A stretch of DNA of 64,000 nucleotides, from the NCBI GenBank assembly GCA_947364235.1, contig CANARY010000002.1:271283-335282 (forward strand). The letters are read 5' to 3'. This document shows positions 42,801 to 50,981 of the stretch, piece after piece. This DNA is from an uncultured Candidatus Melainabacteria bacterium (GTDB lineage: Bacteria; Cyanobacteriota; Vampirovibrionia; Gastranaerophilales; Gastranaerophilaceae). The position numbers were made by a program, and so were the translations under genes. A model generated the notes under the pieces. The model did not search any database, was not told the DNA's origin, and was given only the letters and a program-made list of their open reading frames with translations. Each line of letters begins with the position of its first letter. Positions within the stretch are counted from its first letter, which is position 1.

Positions 42801-44033
42801 ATGAAAAAGATAGTAATTTGTGCATTCTTAGTTGCAGCAGGAGCTGCGTCGTTGTTATCAATCAACAGCAATATTGATAATCAAACTCCTTCATTTGGAT
42901 TTAAGAATTCTTACGCAATTGTTCTTGGTTATGACAAATCAATGGGCGAAAAAACTATTAAAGCAGCTGTAATTGATAGTTATTTTAGAGAAATTGCTGC
43001 AAATGGCAAGATTGTAAGATGGAATAAATCATCTTTTCCTTTAAAAGTTTTTATTCAGGATACTCCTGATATGCCTGATTATTACAGAGAAATTGTAATG
43101 AGTGCTTTTTATTCTTGGCAAAGAGCAAGTGAAGGGCTTGTAAGGTTTGAAATTGTTGAAGATGATAAAGATGCTCAGGTTAAATGCTATTTTAAAAACA
43201 TGAATAATGATGACAATTCTCCAATCGGAGTTCAGTCTTTTGATGTTAAAGGCAATAAACTTGTAAGTTCTACTATAAACTTCAAAAAATTCGATTCAAA
43301 GAAACATAACCTTGATTCAAAACAGCTTTATTCTTCAGCTCTTCAGGAAATCGGTCATACACTTGGTTTAAACGGTAAAAGTCCAAGTATTTATGATGTT
43401 ATGTATCCAATTGGAACAAAATTTAATACCGAAATTACTGCAAGAGATTTAAAATCATTAGCACTTTTGTATTCAGTAATTCCTGATGTTACAGACGTAC
43501 CTTTGGCTTCAGAAGAAAAAGCACAATTATTTACAGTACCGGAGATTCTTGCAACATTGAAAGTTCCTGTTGATGCAGCAACTGATACATCGCAAGTAAC
43601 AGCTCAGGATATTGCTACGAAGCTTGCTTTGGCAGAAGAGCTTAGAAGACGTGCTGAATATGATAAAGCAGCTCAAGAATATCAAGCTGTTGCTATGATG
43701 AAAAGTGATAGGCGCGGAAAATCAGAAGTTTATTATGAAGTTGCTGTAATGTATCTAGATGCAGAAGAATTTGATAAAGCAAAAAGCTGTGCAGAAATCG
43801 CGATTACAACAGATATGAATGATTTAACTGAAACACTTCCTGCTCTTATTGATTATTATATGAAGCGCTCAACTTCTGCGATTGAACAATTAGATGCGAT
43901 TTTACAGAACGACCCTTATAATAAGCATGCATACAAACTTCTTTGTCAAATTTATAGAGAAAAACATCACGAAAATATGCTTAATGCAACTATAAGAAAG
44001 TACGGAAAAACTGCCGGAACAATCGAAGATTAG
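42801..44033 (+). CDS. Secreted degenerate matrixin-like protein with TPR domain
   Basis: 410 residues. Signal peptide (1-22), then a metzincin/matrixin-like domain (about 60-225). The region corresponding to HExxHxxGxxH reads QEIGHTLGLNG near 189-199. The first and third zinc ligands are thus Gln and Asn, while the Glu, the middle His and the Met-turn (DVMYP) remain. The upstream RWNKSSFPLKVFIQD and the SAFYSWQRAS helix are typical of M10-like peptidases. Residues ~270-400 are TPR-like (ADEYDKAAQEY, DAEEFDKAKSCA). As written it should not bind catalytic zinc, so it is probably a peptide- or protein-binding pseudoprotease in the periplasm. Confidence 0.8.
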   Translation: MKKIVICAFLVAAGAASLLSINSNIDNQTPSFGFKNSYAIVLGYDKSMGEKTIKAAVIDSYFREIAANGKIVRWNKSSFPLKVFIQDTPDMPDYYREIVMSAFYSWQRASEGLVRFEIVEDDKDAQVKCYFKNMNNDDNSPIGVQSFDVKGNKLVSSTINFKKFDSKKHNLDSKQLYSSALQEIGHTLGLNGKSPSIYDVMYPIGTKFNTEITARDLKSLALLYSVIPDVTDVPLASEEKAQLFTVPEILATLKVPVDAATDTSQVTAQDIATKLALAEELRRRAEYDKAAQEYQAVAMMKSDRRGKSEVYYEVAVMYLDAEEFDKAKSCAEIAITTDMNDLTETLPALIDYYMKRSTSAIEQLDAILQNDPYNKHAYKLLCQIYREKHHENMLNATIRKYGKTAGTIED

Positions 44034-44052
44034 AATTTATGTATTAATAATA

Positions 44053-44088
44053 AGGCGCGCTATGTTGAATATTCAACATAGCGCGCCT
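44053..44088. repeat. 36-bp perfect palindrome
   Basis: AGGCGCGCTATGTTGAAT followed directly by its reverse complement with no loop. It lies 19 bases after the matrixin-like gene. The GC-rich ends are unlike the AT-rich surroundings, and there is no T-run directly after it. May act as a weak terminator, a cruciform or a recombination/binding site. Confidence 0.7.
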
Positions 44089-44148
44089 GTCTAATGTAAC
44101 TTTTTTGTATGTCGTTTATATTTTGAGAGTAATCAAAAGGAGATGCAA

Positions 44149-44625
44149 ATGAAAAAAGAACTAATGCTTAGAGAACCGGATTTATATTTTGACAGTATTC
44201 ATAATGAGCTTAATAACTTTTTAAGAGATACTTTTTTACATCCAAGCTTCTCTAATCCTCTTACAATAAAAAAGAATTCTATTTGGCGTCCTGCTGTTGA
44301 GATTAAACAAAATGACAAAGAATATAAAATAAAAGTTCAGCTTCCAGGGGTTGATAAAGATGATATTGAAGTAGAATTGGATAACGATTTTATGACAATT
44401 ACTGCTGAAATCGAGGAAGAAAAAGAACAAAAAGAAGAAAAAGAAATGAACGAAAAGTTCCATACTTGCGAATTTAGATATGGAAAATATCAGCGTACTA
44501 TTTCTTTCGATCACCCGATAAAATCAGATGAAGCCCAAGCTGATTATAAAAATGGGGTTTTGTGTATAAAAATTCCTAAACAAGGCATAGAACAGACAAA
44601 AACTAAAAAACTGAAAATTGATTAA
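44149..44625 (+). CDS. Hsp20 / alpha-crystallin small heat-shock protein
   Basis: 158 residues from the ATG at 44149, which has AAAGGAG at the right distance; the ATG at 44143 lies directly against that site. The alpha-crystallin domain (about 45-145) shows RPAVEIKQNDKEYKIKVQLPG and the closing YKNGVLCIKIPK. An unusual Glu/Lys-rich insert (EEEKEQKEEKEMNEK) lies in the central loop. ATP-independent holdase. Single gene. Confidence 0.93.
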   Translation: MKKELMLREPDLYFDSIHNELNNFLRDTFLHPSFSNPLTIKKNSIWRPAVEIKQNDKEYKIKVQLPGVDKDDIEVELDNDFMTITAEIEEEKEQKEEKEMNEKFHTCEFRYGKYQRTISFDHPIKSDEAQADYKNGVLCIKIPKQGIEQTKTKKLKID

Positions 44626-44627
44626 TG

Positions 44628-44716
44628 CGCCGCCTTGACCCACTTAAGCAATTAAGTTTACAGGAATTGAATCCGAGAGGTCAAACGCGGTAAAGGGCAG
44701 CTGCTTAGTCTGCCCT
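44628..44716 (+). ncRNA. Candidate structured RNA of unknown class
   Basis: A GC-rich patch in an AT-rich region with nested pairing. The outer helix is CCGC (44630-44633) with GCGG (44687-44690) plus TTGACC (44635-44640) with GGTCAA (44679-44684). Inside is ACTTAA-GCAA-TTAAGT (44642-44657), a 6-bp hairpin with a GNRA loop, and a short GGA/TCC hairpin. A second hairpin AGGGCAG / CTGCCCT follows (44694-44716). There is no ORF. It lies between hsp20 and an XRE regulator. It does not match the SRP, RNase P or tmRNA core motifs I know. Could be a riboswitch, a small RNA or the remnant of an element. Confidence 0.45.
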
Positions 44717-44829
44717 CTTATATAAAAAGGAGGTCATGTTCTAAACGGGCTTCCTTTTGTAATATAATATGAAAATCATCATTATAATATATAGAAATTA
44801 ATTTTGCATTACAAGAAAATATAAATATT

Positions 44830-45048
44830 ATGTCAGAGAAAAATAGATTAAAAAATTTAGGAATAAATATTAAAAGTGAACGCTTGAGAAAGAACTTATC
44901 TCAAGAGAAATTAGCTGAATTAACAAATATTTCAAGAAATTCAGTAAGTTTGATTGAAACAGGTAAAATCAACCCTACTATTTTAAAACTTGTTGATATA
45001 GCTAAAGTGCTTGAAATTGATATCAATGTTTTGTTAAAAGATGTGTAA
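44830..45048 (+). CDS. XRE-family HTH regulator, small
   Basis: 72 residues, one Cro/C1-type HTH (about 11-66): LRKNLSQEKLAELTNISRNSVSLIETGKINPTILKLVDIAKVLEI. Nothing else is present, so it is a DNA-binding module that presumably dimerises. No Shine-Dalgarno; TATAAA lies four bases before the ATG. The stop lies six bases from the end of prs (convergent). It could control the unexplained structured segment just upstream or itself. Confidence 0.88.
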   Translation: MSEKNRLKNLGINIKSERLRKNLSQEKLAELTNISRNSVSLIETGKINPTILKLVDIAKVLEIDINVLLKDV

Positions 45049-45054
45049 ACTCTT

Positions 45055-46065
45055 TTAAACTTTCATTTCTTTTTCAAATCCGAACAATGAGCTAACAGAT
45101 TCATCATCGTGTATGCGTGCTATAGCCTGCCCTAAAAGCGGTGCTACAGACAGCTGTTTAACATTTGACGGAAGGTCTTCTTTTGACCAAGGAATCGTGT
45201 TAGTAACAATACATTCTTCAATAGGAGCATTTTTAAGGCGTTCAATAGCCGGCCCTGAAAATACAGGGTGGGTTGCGCCTACATAAACTGCTTTTGCACC
45301 TTTGCTTTTTAATAACTTTGAAGCTTCACATATAGTGCCGGCTGTGTCAATAATGTCATCAAACATTAAACAGATTTTGTTCTCTACTTCACCGATTATA
45401 TGCGCAGCTATAGCTTCGTTGTGCTTGTCGCGACGCTTATCTATAATTGCCATTGGTATGTTTAATTTTTTAGCAAAATGTCTTGTACGATTTGCTCCGC
45501 CCATATCAGGAGATACTGCAACCATTTCATCCGGGTTTAATCCAAGACTGTTAACATAATCAACAAGAATAGGAGTTGCAAAAATGTGGTCAACAAGAAT
45601 ATTAAAGAACCCTTGAATTTGACCTGTGTGTAAATCCATTGCAAGAACTCTGTTTGCTCCGGCAGTAGTAAGCAAATCTGCAACAAGCTTGGCAGTAATC
45701 GCTTCTCTTCCTGAAGTTTTTCTGTCTTGACGTGCGTACCCGTAATAAGGAATAACAGCAGTAATTGTTTTTGCACTCGCACGTTTGAAAGCATCTATCA
45801 TAATTAAGAGTTCCATGAGGTTTTCATTAACCGGATTGCATAACGGCTGAACAATAAAAACATCATCGCCGCGGATACTTTCTTTAACTTGAACATAAAT
45901 TTCTCCGTCTGCAAAATTTTTGATGACCATAGGCCCGACTGTTGTACCTAAATAGTCTGCAATTTCCTGAGCTAACTGAGGGTTGGAACGTCCTGAAAAA
46001 AGTCTGATATCGTGAGTGGGGTTAACTGCGCGTTCCAGCTGCGGATAAGTCATTTCAAGCACCAT
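45055..46065 (-). CDS. prs: Ribose-phosphate pyrophosphokinase
   Basis: 336 residues, slightly longer than the usual ~315 because of an N-terminal extension (MVLEMTYPQLERAVNPTHD). Conserved DLHTGQIQGFF near 150, KRRDKHN and the PRPP-binding FDDIIDTAGT near 235. Makes PRPP from ribose-5-phosphate and ATP for nucleotide, His and Trp synthesis. AAAGGA seven bases upstream supports the long start. Confidence 0.96.
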   Translation of the reverse strand: MVLEMTYPQLERAVNPTHDIRLFSGRSNPQLAQEIADYLGTTVGPMVIKNFADGEIYVQVKESIRGDDVFIVQPLCNPVNENLMELLIMIDAFKRASAKTITAVIPYYGYARQDRKTSGREAITAKLVADLLTTAGANRVLAMDLHTGQIQGFFNILVDHIFATPILVDYVNSLGLNPDEMVAVSPDMGGANRTRHFAKKLNIPMAIIDKRRDKHNEAIAAHIIGEVENKICLMFDDIIDTAGTICEASKLLKSKGAKAVYVGATHPVFSGPAIERLKNAPIEECIVTNTIPWSKEDLPSNVKQLSVAPLLGQAIARIHDDESVSSLFGFEKEMKV

Positions 46066-46220
46066 GAAAAAATCCTTTCTTAATTAGTAATAGATGGAGT
46101 AGCTATATTTTATAACTAAAAAGCTTTTTATAAAAGTATTTTTTACGAAATATTAAGCATTATTATTTGTAACAATATTTTAACCTTTTACCATTCAAGC
46201 TGTAAACCAAAGCCCGAGTA

Positions 46221-46249
46221 TTGCATTACAATTTCTTTAATAGTATTAT
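46221..46249 (+). promoter_or_regulatory. Promoter of lpxI-lpxB
   Basis: TTGCAT (46221-46226), 17-base spacer, TATTAT (46244-46249), 30 bases before the lpxI ATG. Confidence 0.65.
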
Positions 46250-46279
46250 AGTTTCATATAGTTGGAGGATATTTTAGTA

Positions 46280-47095
46280 ATGTCGGTAGCTTTGGAACAA
46301 AAACAAGGTTTGATTGCAGGAGATGGTTTGCTGCCTGTAAAGATGGCTCAGTATGCTAAAGAAAATGGATTTGATGTAGTTGCAATATCACTTTCAAGCG
46401 ATAACTATTCACAGCTGAAAAAATATTGCTCAAAAGTGTATTCTTTCTGTCCGGGAGAGGTTCAAAAAATTGAAGATGCTCTTGTTGCAGAAGGTATCAA
46501 GCAAATAACTTTTTTGGGAAAAGTCAGTAAGACAATTCTTTTGAAGCGTCCAAAATTTGATTCTAGAGCAATAGAGTTCATGAAAAAAGCAATAAGGCTC
46601 AATGATGATAAAGTTATGCTTATGATTATTGAAGAGCTTGAAAAAATTGGTATTACTATTTTAGACCAAACTTTGTTTATTAAAAATCTTATGATACCTT
46701 CTGGAATTCTTGGTAAACATCAGCCGACTCAAGATCAGATTGATGATGTTAATTACGGTTACTGGCTTGCTAAAGAAACCGGCAAGCTTGATATCGGTCA
46801 GTCTGTTGTAATTAAAGACAAAATGATTATGGCGGTTGAAGCTATTGAAGGTACTGATAAGTGTATTAAGCGCGGATGCAAAATTGCGAAGAAAAATTCG
46901 CGTGTTATTAAAGTTGCAAAACCTTCTCAAGACAAGAGATTTGATATTCCAGCAATTGGCTTAAGGACGCTCAAAACTCTTAAGAAATACAAAGGAGATT
47001 TGATTGCTGTAGAAGCAGGAGAAACCATTATTGTTGATAGAGAAGAAGTTATAAAATACGCTAATAAAAATAATATTGTAATTATGGCAGTATAA
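46280..47095 (+). CDS. lpxI: UDP-2,3-diacylglucosamine pyrophosphatase LpxI
   Basis: 271 residues from the ATG at 46280, which has GGAGGA upstream; the frame reaches a TTG at 46262 inside that site. Whole-length match to the LpxI (DUF1009) family: GLIAGDGLLPVKMAQYA at the start, QITFLGKVSK, VVIKDKMIMAVEAIEGTD and the C-terminal PAIGLRTLKTL block. It cleaves UDP-diacylglucosamine to lipid X and UMP, the step done by LpxH in E. coli. lpxB for the next step starts two bases later. Confidence 0.93.
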   Translation: MSVALEQKQGLIAGDGLLPVKMAQYAKENGFDVVAISLSSDNYSQLKKYCSKVYSFCPGEVQKIEDALVAEGIKQITFLGKVSKTILLKRPKFDSRAIEFMKKAIRLNDDKVMLMIIEELEKIGITILDQTLFIKNLMIPSGILGKHQPTQDQIDDVNYGYWLAKETGKLDIGQSVVIKDKMIMAVEAIEGTDKCIKRGCKIAKKNSRVIKVAKPSQDKRFDIPAIGLRTLKTLKKYKGDLIAVEAGETIIVDREEVIKYANKNNIVIMAV

Positions 47096-47097
47096 GA

Positions 47098-48219
47098 ATG
47101 AAAAAGATTTTTATTATTACAGGTGAATACTCTGGTGATATGCATGCCGGCCGTGTTGCAGAAATCTTGAAACAGCGTAATCCTGAACTCGAGATTCAGG
47201 GAATAGGCGGTGAAAATCTCAAAAATGCCGGAGCAAAGATTTTTTGCGGTCATTCTAAGATGTCAGGTTTTGGCGTAAATTTTAAAATGATAGCAGATCA
47301 TCTTCAGCTGGAAAAGAAGGTGTCTGATTATCTTTTGAATGAGTACAAGCCCGATTTAGTTTTATTAATTGATTATGGAACATTTAATCTAAGAGTTGCA
47401 AAGCGGATTAAAGGGCGGGGGATAAAAGTTTTTCATTATATTCCTCCTCAGGTATGGGCAAGCAGAAAGTGGCGTATTAAAGGTATAAAAAAATATGTTG
47501 ATGAAGTGCTTTGCATCTTTCCATTTGAAGTTGATATGTATGAAAAAGAAGGTATCAAAGTTCATTATTGCGGTCATCCTTTGATAAAGCAGCTTCCTGA
47601 GAAAGCGGATAAAAACGAATTTTTTGAAAGGCATGGGCTTGATACAAAAAGACCACTTGTTTCTGTTTTCCCGGGATCGCGTCCATTGGAGCTTAAGTTA
47701 TTTGGAAAGACTTTTATTAAAGCTGCAAAGCTTCTTCAAAAAAAGCATCCTGATATTCAGTTCTGTATTTCGCATGCTCCGAATTTAAGTGATGATATTT
47801 TTGATAAATATATAAAGGATACTGATTTTCAGGTTATAAAAGGAGAAAATCAAGCACTGTTGAGTGTTTCAGATTCTCTTATTCTTGCTTCAGGCACTGT
47901 TGCTTTAGAAGCTGCTTTGTATCAGGTTCCTATGATAATCGGATACAAAGGACCGTGGGTTTTGTATTTGGCATATTTGATGTTTAGATGTATAAAGCGC
48001 GTTTCGCTTCCAAATATTGTTACAGGCGAAGATATCGTGCCTGAGCTTATTCAGCATAAGTTTACAGTGGAAAATATTTGTTATGAAACAGAGAAATATC
48101 TTTATGATGTGAAACATAGAGAAGAAACTGTAATTGCATTGGGAAGGGTAAAAGGCAGGCTTTCTGATAAATATTCAGCTCAAGAAGCTGCTGAGGAGAT
48201 TTTGAAAGAAGTCCGATAA
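47098..48219 (+). CDS. lpxB: Lipid-A-disaccharide synthase LpxB
   Basis: 373 residues, the normal length for this GT19 enzyme. GEYSGDMHAGRV at the start, HYIPPQVWASRKWRIK near 118, VFPGSRPLEL near 192 and SLILASGTVALEAAL near 262. Joins lipid X and UDP-diacylglucosamine into the lipid A disaccharide. The last codons (K-E-V-R-stop) form half of a perfect palindrome shared with the convergent gene. Confidence 0.96.
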   Translation: MKKIFIITGEYSGDMHAGRVAEILKQRNPELEIQGIGGENLKNAGAKIFCGHSKMSGFGVNFKMIADHLQLEKKVSDYLLNEYKPDLVLLIDYGTFNLRVAKRIKGRGIKVFHYIPPQVWASRKWRIKGIKKYVDEVLCIFPFEVDMYEKEGIKVHYCGHPLIKQLPEKADKNEFFERHGLDTKRPLVSVFPGSRPLELKLFGKTFIKAAKLLQKKHPDIQFCISHAPNLSDDIFDKYIKDTDFQVIKGENQALLSVSDSLILASGTVALEAALYQVPMIIGYKGPWVLYLAYLMFRCIKRVSLPNIVTGEDIVPELIQHKFTVENICYETEKYLYDVKHREETVIALGRVKGRLSDKYSAQEAAEEILKEVR

Positions 48220-48234
48220 TTATCGGACTTCTTT
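48205..48234. terminator. Palindrome spanning both stop codons; bidirectional terminator
   Basis: AAAGAAGTCCGATAA and its exact reverse complement meet at 48219/48220. Each arm encodes Lys-Glu-Val-Arg-stop in frame for its own gene. The stem ends in A- and T-rich sequence, so it can terminate in both directions. Confidence 0.8.
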
Positions 48235-48786
48235 ATTTAGTATATTGTTTCTGGCACATTCAAGCATAGAGTTAACAAGTGAAGAGTTTGAATAAATATT
48301 CATGCCTGCTGATTCAAGAACTTGTTTAATTCTTGCTTCCCACATGTTGTATACTTCTTCTTCCGGCATGTTAAGAGTTTTACCGATGAGTTTAAGTTCT
48401 TTGTAGTCTATAGGAATAGGAAGAGCTCCTCTTAAGATATCTACGATATCAATTCTTTTTTTACGCGGAAAAGCTTTGAGAAAAGAAACGATAGAAAGCT
48501 TGTTTTCTTTTATATAGTCTTTCAAGGTTTCAATAGATTCATCTATAAGAATTGGTTCTTGAGGAATTCTATATTCGCTAAACTCTTCTGGTTCAATATC
48601 CATTACAGTTGCAATTCTTTCTAATGTCGTTCCGCGTGTGGAGAATGGCACCGTTTCATCTATTAAGTTATACACATAAGACAGGGTAACGCCTATCATT
48701 TCAGCAAAATCACGTTTGTGCAGGGAATTTTTCTGTAAAAATTTTGCGACTTTTTCTGAACTTTTTTCCGGGATTATTTGTTTCAT
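48220..48786 (-). CDS. HTH protein, XRE-like, unknown target
   Basis: 188 residues. The N-terminal Cro/C1-type HTH (about 10-62) shows HKRDFAEMIGVTLSYVYNLID and LERIATVMDIEPEEF. A second helical half (about 75-180) contains a further possible HTH-like segment (LRGALPIPIDYKELKLIGKTLNMPEEEVYNMWEARI). The stop is immediately adjacent to the lpxB stop. Divergent from recF. Probably a cytoplasmic regulator; the targets cannot be inferred. Confidence 0.8.
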   Translation of the reverse strand: MKQIIPEKSSEKVAKFLQKNSLHKRDFAEMIGVTLSYVYNLIDETVPFSTRGTTLERIATVMDIEPEEFSEYRIPQEPILIDESIETLKDYIKENKLSIVSFLKAFPRKKRIDIVDILRGALPIPIDYKELKLIGKTLNMPEEEVYNMWEARIKQVLESAGMNIYSNSSLVNSMLECARNNILNKEVR

Positions 48787-48903
48787 AATTATTACCTCTC
48801 AAATTTTGTTAACCATAAGATAATTGATTGTAAAATTTTTCATAACCCTACCTTAGATACCCGATAAGTTAATTTATATATAATGTAAAATCAGAACTTG
48901 TGA

Positions 48904-48909
48904 TATACT
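48904..48909 (+). promoter_or_regulatory. Extended -10 of recF, probably leaderless
   Basis: TGA-TATACT (TGN extension) lies six bases before the recF ATG; no Shine-Dalgarno is visible and the -35 is poor. Confidence 0.45.
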
Positions 48910-48915
48910 TATTTT

Positions 48916-49998
48916 ATGAGGATAGTGAGACTGGAGTTGAATAACTATAGGAATTTGGAGAAGACTTCTCTTGAATTTCCTATGAAAAAAACTCTTATTA
49001 TAGGCAAAAATGCTCAAGGAAAAACGAATATTCTTGAAAGTATATATTTCCTTTCGGATTTGAAAAGCCCGAGAACTTCTTCTGTCAGCGACTTAATTCA
49101 AATTAGTAAAGAAGGATTTGGAATAAACGCTCAGATTGAAAAAAATAATACCGATATTGAGCTTGACTATTCTTTAAATATCGAAAAGAAACGTGAAATA
49201 AAAGTCAATAAAGTTAAAACCACACCTAAGAATTTTAAGTCTGTTGTAAAAACTGTTCTATTTTCAACAAAAGACCTGCTTCTTTTAAGAGGTACACCTC
49301 AGGATAGAAGAGATTGGCTGGATAGAGCTATATCTCAAGTTTATCCTGCTTATGATGAAAGGCTTTCAAAATACGATAAAATCAGAATCCAAAAGAACAA
49401 TCTTTTGAAAAATGATGTTATTGATAATTCACTTTTGGATATTTTTAATGACCAGCTTGCAATAACCGGAGCAAATATAATTTTTTTACGTAAGAAATTT
49501 TTGAAAGAAATTTCTGAAATTGCTGCTGAAAAACATGCAATTATAAGTACTACAGAGTTTTTCAGCTTAAATTATAGCTGTCCGTTTGATGAAGTGTCAG
49601 ACATCAGTAACTATTTAAAAGAGCAGCTTGAACTTAGAAGAAGCGAAGAAATTGCAAGGCATCAATCCTGTGTCGGTCCGCACAGGGATGATATTGAGTT
49701 TCAAATTAACGGTATGGATGCTGTTAAGTTTGCATCTCAAGGTCAGCAAAGAACAGTTGTGCTTTCTCTTAAGCTTTCGGAGTTAGAAATTATAAAGGCA
49801 AAAACAGGGTTTTCTCCGATTCTGCTTCTTGATGATGTGCTTGCAGAACTTGATGATTCAAGACAGAATTACCTTTTAAAATCGATTGGTGAAGAAACCC
49901 AAACAATTATTACGTCGGTTGATACTCTATTGTTTGAAGAAGAGTTTCTAAAAGATGTTATAATATATAAAGTTGACTCAGGGAGGATTGTTGAATGA
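48916..49998 (+). CDS. recF: DNA replication and repair protein RecF
   Basis: 360 residues. Walker A GKNAQGKTN near 31, LNNYRN at the start, the signature LSLKLSELEI near 291 and Walker B ILLLDDVLAELD near 302. SMC-like ATPase that helps RecOR load RecA at gaps. It is not beside dnaN or gyrB as in many genomes but overlaps galE by four bases (ATGA). Confidence 0.95.
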   Translation: MRIVRLELNNYRNLEKTSLEFPMKKTLIIGKNAQGKTNILESIYFLSDLKSPRTSSVSDLIQISKEGFGINAQIEKNNTDIELDYSLNIEKKREIKVNKVKTTPKNFKSVVKTVLFSTKDLLLLRGTPQDRRDWLDRAISQVYPAYDERLSKYDKIRIQKNNLLKNDVIDNSLLDIFNDQLAITGANIIFLRKKFLKEISEIAAEKHAIISTTEFFSLNYSCPFDEVSDISNYLKEQLELRRSEEIARHQSCVGPHRDDIEFQINGMDAVKFASQGQQRTVVLSLKLSELEIIKAKTGFSPILLLDDVLAELDDSRQNYLLKSIGEETQTIITSVDTLLFEEEFLKDVIIYKVDSGRIVE

Positions 49999-50981
49999 TA
50001 TTAGTAACGGGAGGAGCCGGATATATTGGAAGTCATTTCGTGCTTGCAATGCTTGAGAAAGGCAAAGATATTGTAATTTTCGACAGTCTTGAGCTGGGAC
50101 ATGCCGAATTTATTGAGACTTTAAAAAAATACGGTAATGTTAAATTTGTTCAAGGGAATTTGAAGAACTTAGAAGAGATAAGAGGTGTTTTTTTGATGAA
50201 CAAAATTGACGCAGTAGTGCATTTTGCTGCATATTCTCAAGTTGCTGAAAGTGTTAAAAACCCTCAAAAATATTATTACAACAATGTTTATGGAAGTTTA
50301 AATCTTTTGAACGCAATGTTAGAGTTTGGAGTTAATAAAATTGTATTTTCTTCAACTTGTGCTACTTATGGTGAAGCTGAATATATACCAATCGATGAAA
50401 AACATCCGCAAAAACCAATTAATGCATACGGAAACTCAAAGCTGATGGTTGAAAAAATTCTTGATGATTATGATAGAGCTTATGGATTAAAATCAGTGAG
50501 ATTAAGGTATTTTAATGCTGCAGGAGCTGATTCCAAATCAAGAATAGGTGAATGGCATGAGCCGGAAACTCATCTTATTCCAAATATATTAAAGTCATCA
50601 AACGAACGTGTTTTTAAAATGTATGGAGATGATTACGATACCCAAGACGGTACTTGTGTTCGTGATTATATTAACGTTGAAGATTTAGCAGATGCACACA
50701 TAAAAGCGCTTGAATATTTAAATAAAGGCGGAGAGACAAATTATTTTAATCTCGGAGCTAATCAAGGTCACAGTATAAAAGAAGTTTTTAATGTATGTGA
50801 AGAGGTTACAGAAAGAAATATTCTATATGAAGTTTGTCCAAGGCGTTCCGGAGACCCTGCAAATCTGATAGCTGATTGTAAAAAAGCACAGCAAATTTTG
50901 GGCTGGAAAGCTGAAAAAAAACTTAAAGATAGTATTCAATCGGCGTCAAGCTGGGAAACATATAGAGCGTCGAACTTATAA
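49995..50981 (+). CDS. galE: UDP-glucose 4-epimerase
   Basis: 328 residues, SDR fold: GGAGYIGSH near 6-14, FSSTCATYGE near 120 and the YGNSK catalytic Tyr/Lys near 146-150, FNAAGAD, and RDYINVEDLADAH. Interconverts UDP-glucose and UDP-galactose, giving galactose for LPS or other glycans. Coupled to recF. The last 46 bases overlap the convergent MEMO/AMMECR1 gene. Confidence 0.94.
   Translation: MILVTGGAGYIGSHFVLAMLEKGKDIVIFDSLELGHAEFIETLKKYGNVKFVQGNLKNLEEIRGVFLMNKIDAVVHFAAYSQVAESVKNPQKYYYNNVYGSLNLLNAMLEFGVNKIVFSSTCATYGEAEYIPIDEKHPQKPINAYGNSKLMVEKILDDYDRAYGLKSVRLRYFNAAGADSKSRIGEWHEPETHLIPNILKSSNERVFKMYGDDYDTQDGTCVRDYINVEDLADAHIKALEYLNKGGETNYFNLGANQGHSIKEVFNVCEEVTERNILYEVCPRRSGDPANLIADCKKAQQILGWKAEKKLKDSIQSASSWETYRASNL

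Noticed and set aside
44628..44716. Assigning the GC-rich patch as SRP RNA or tmRNA
   Set aside because: The conserved SRP domain IV core and the tRNA-like 3' end of tmRNA are both absent.
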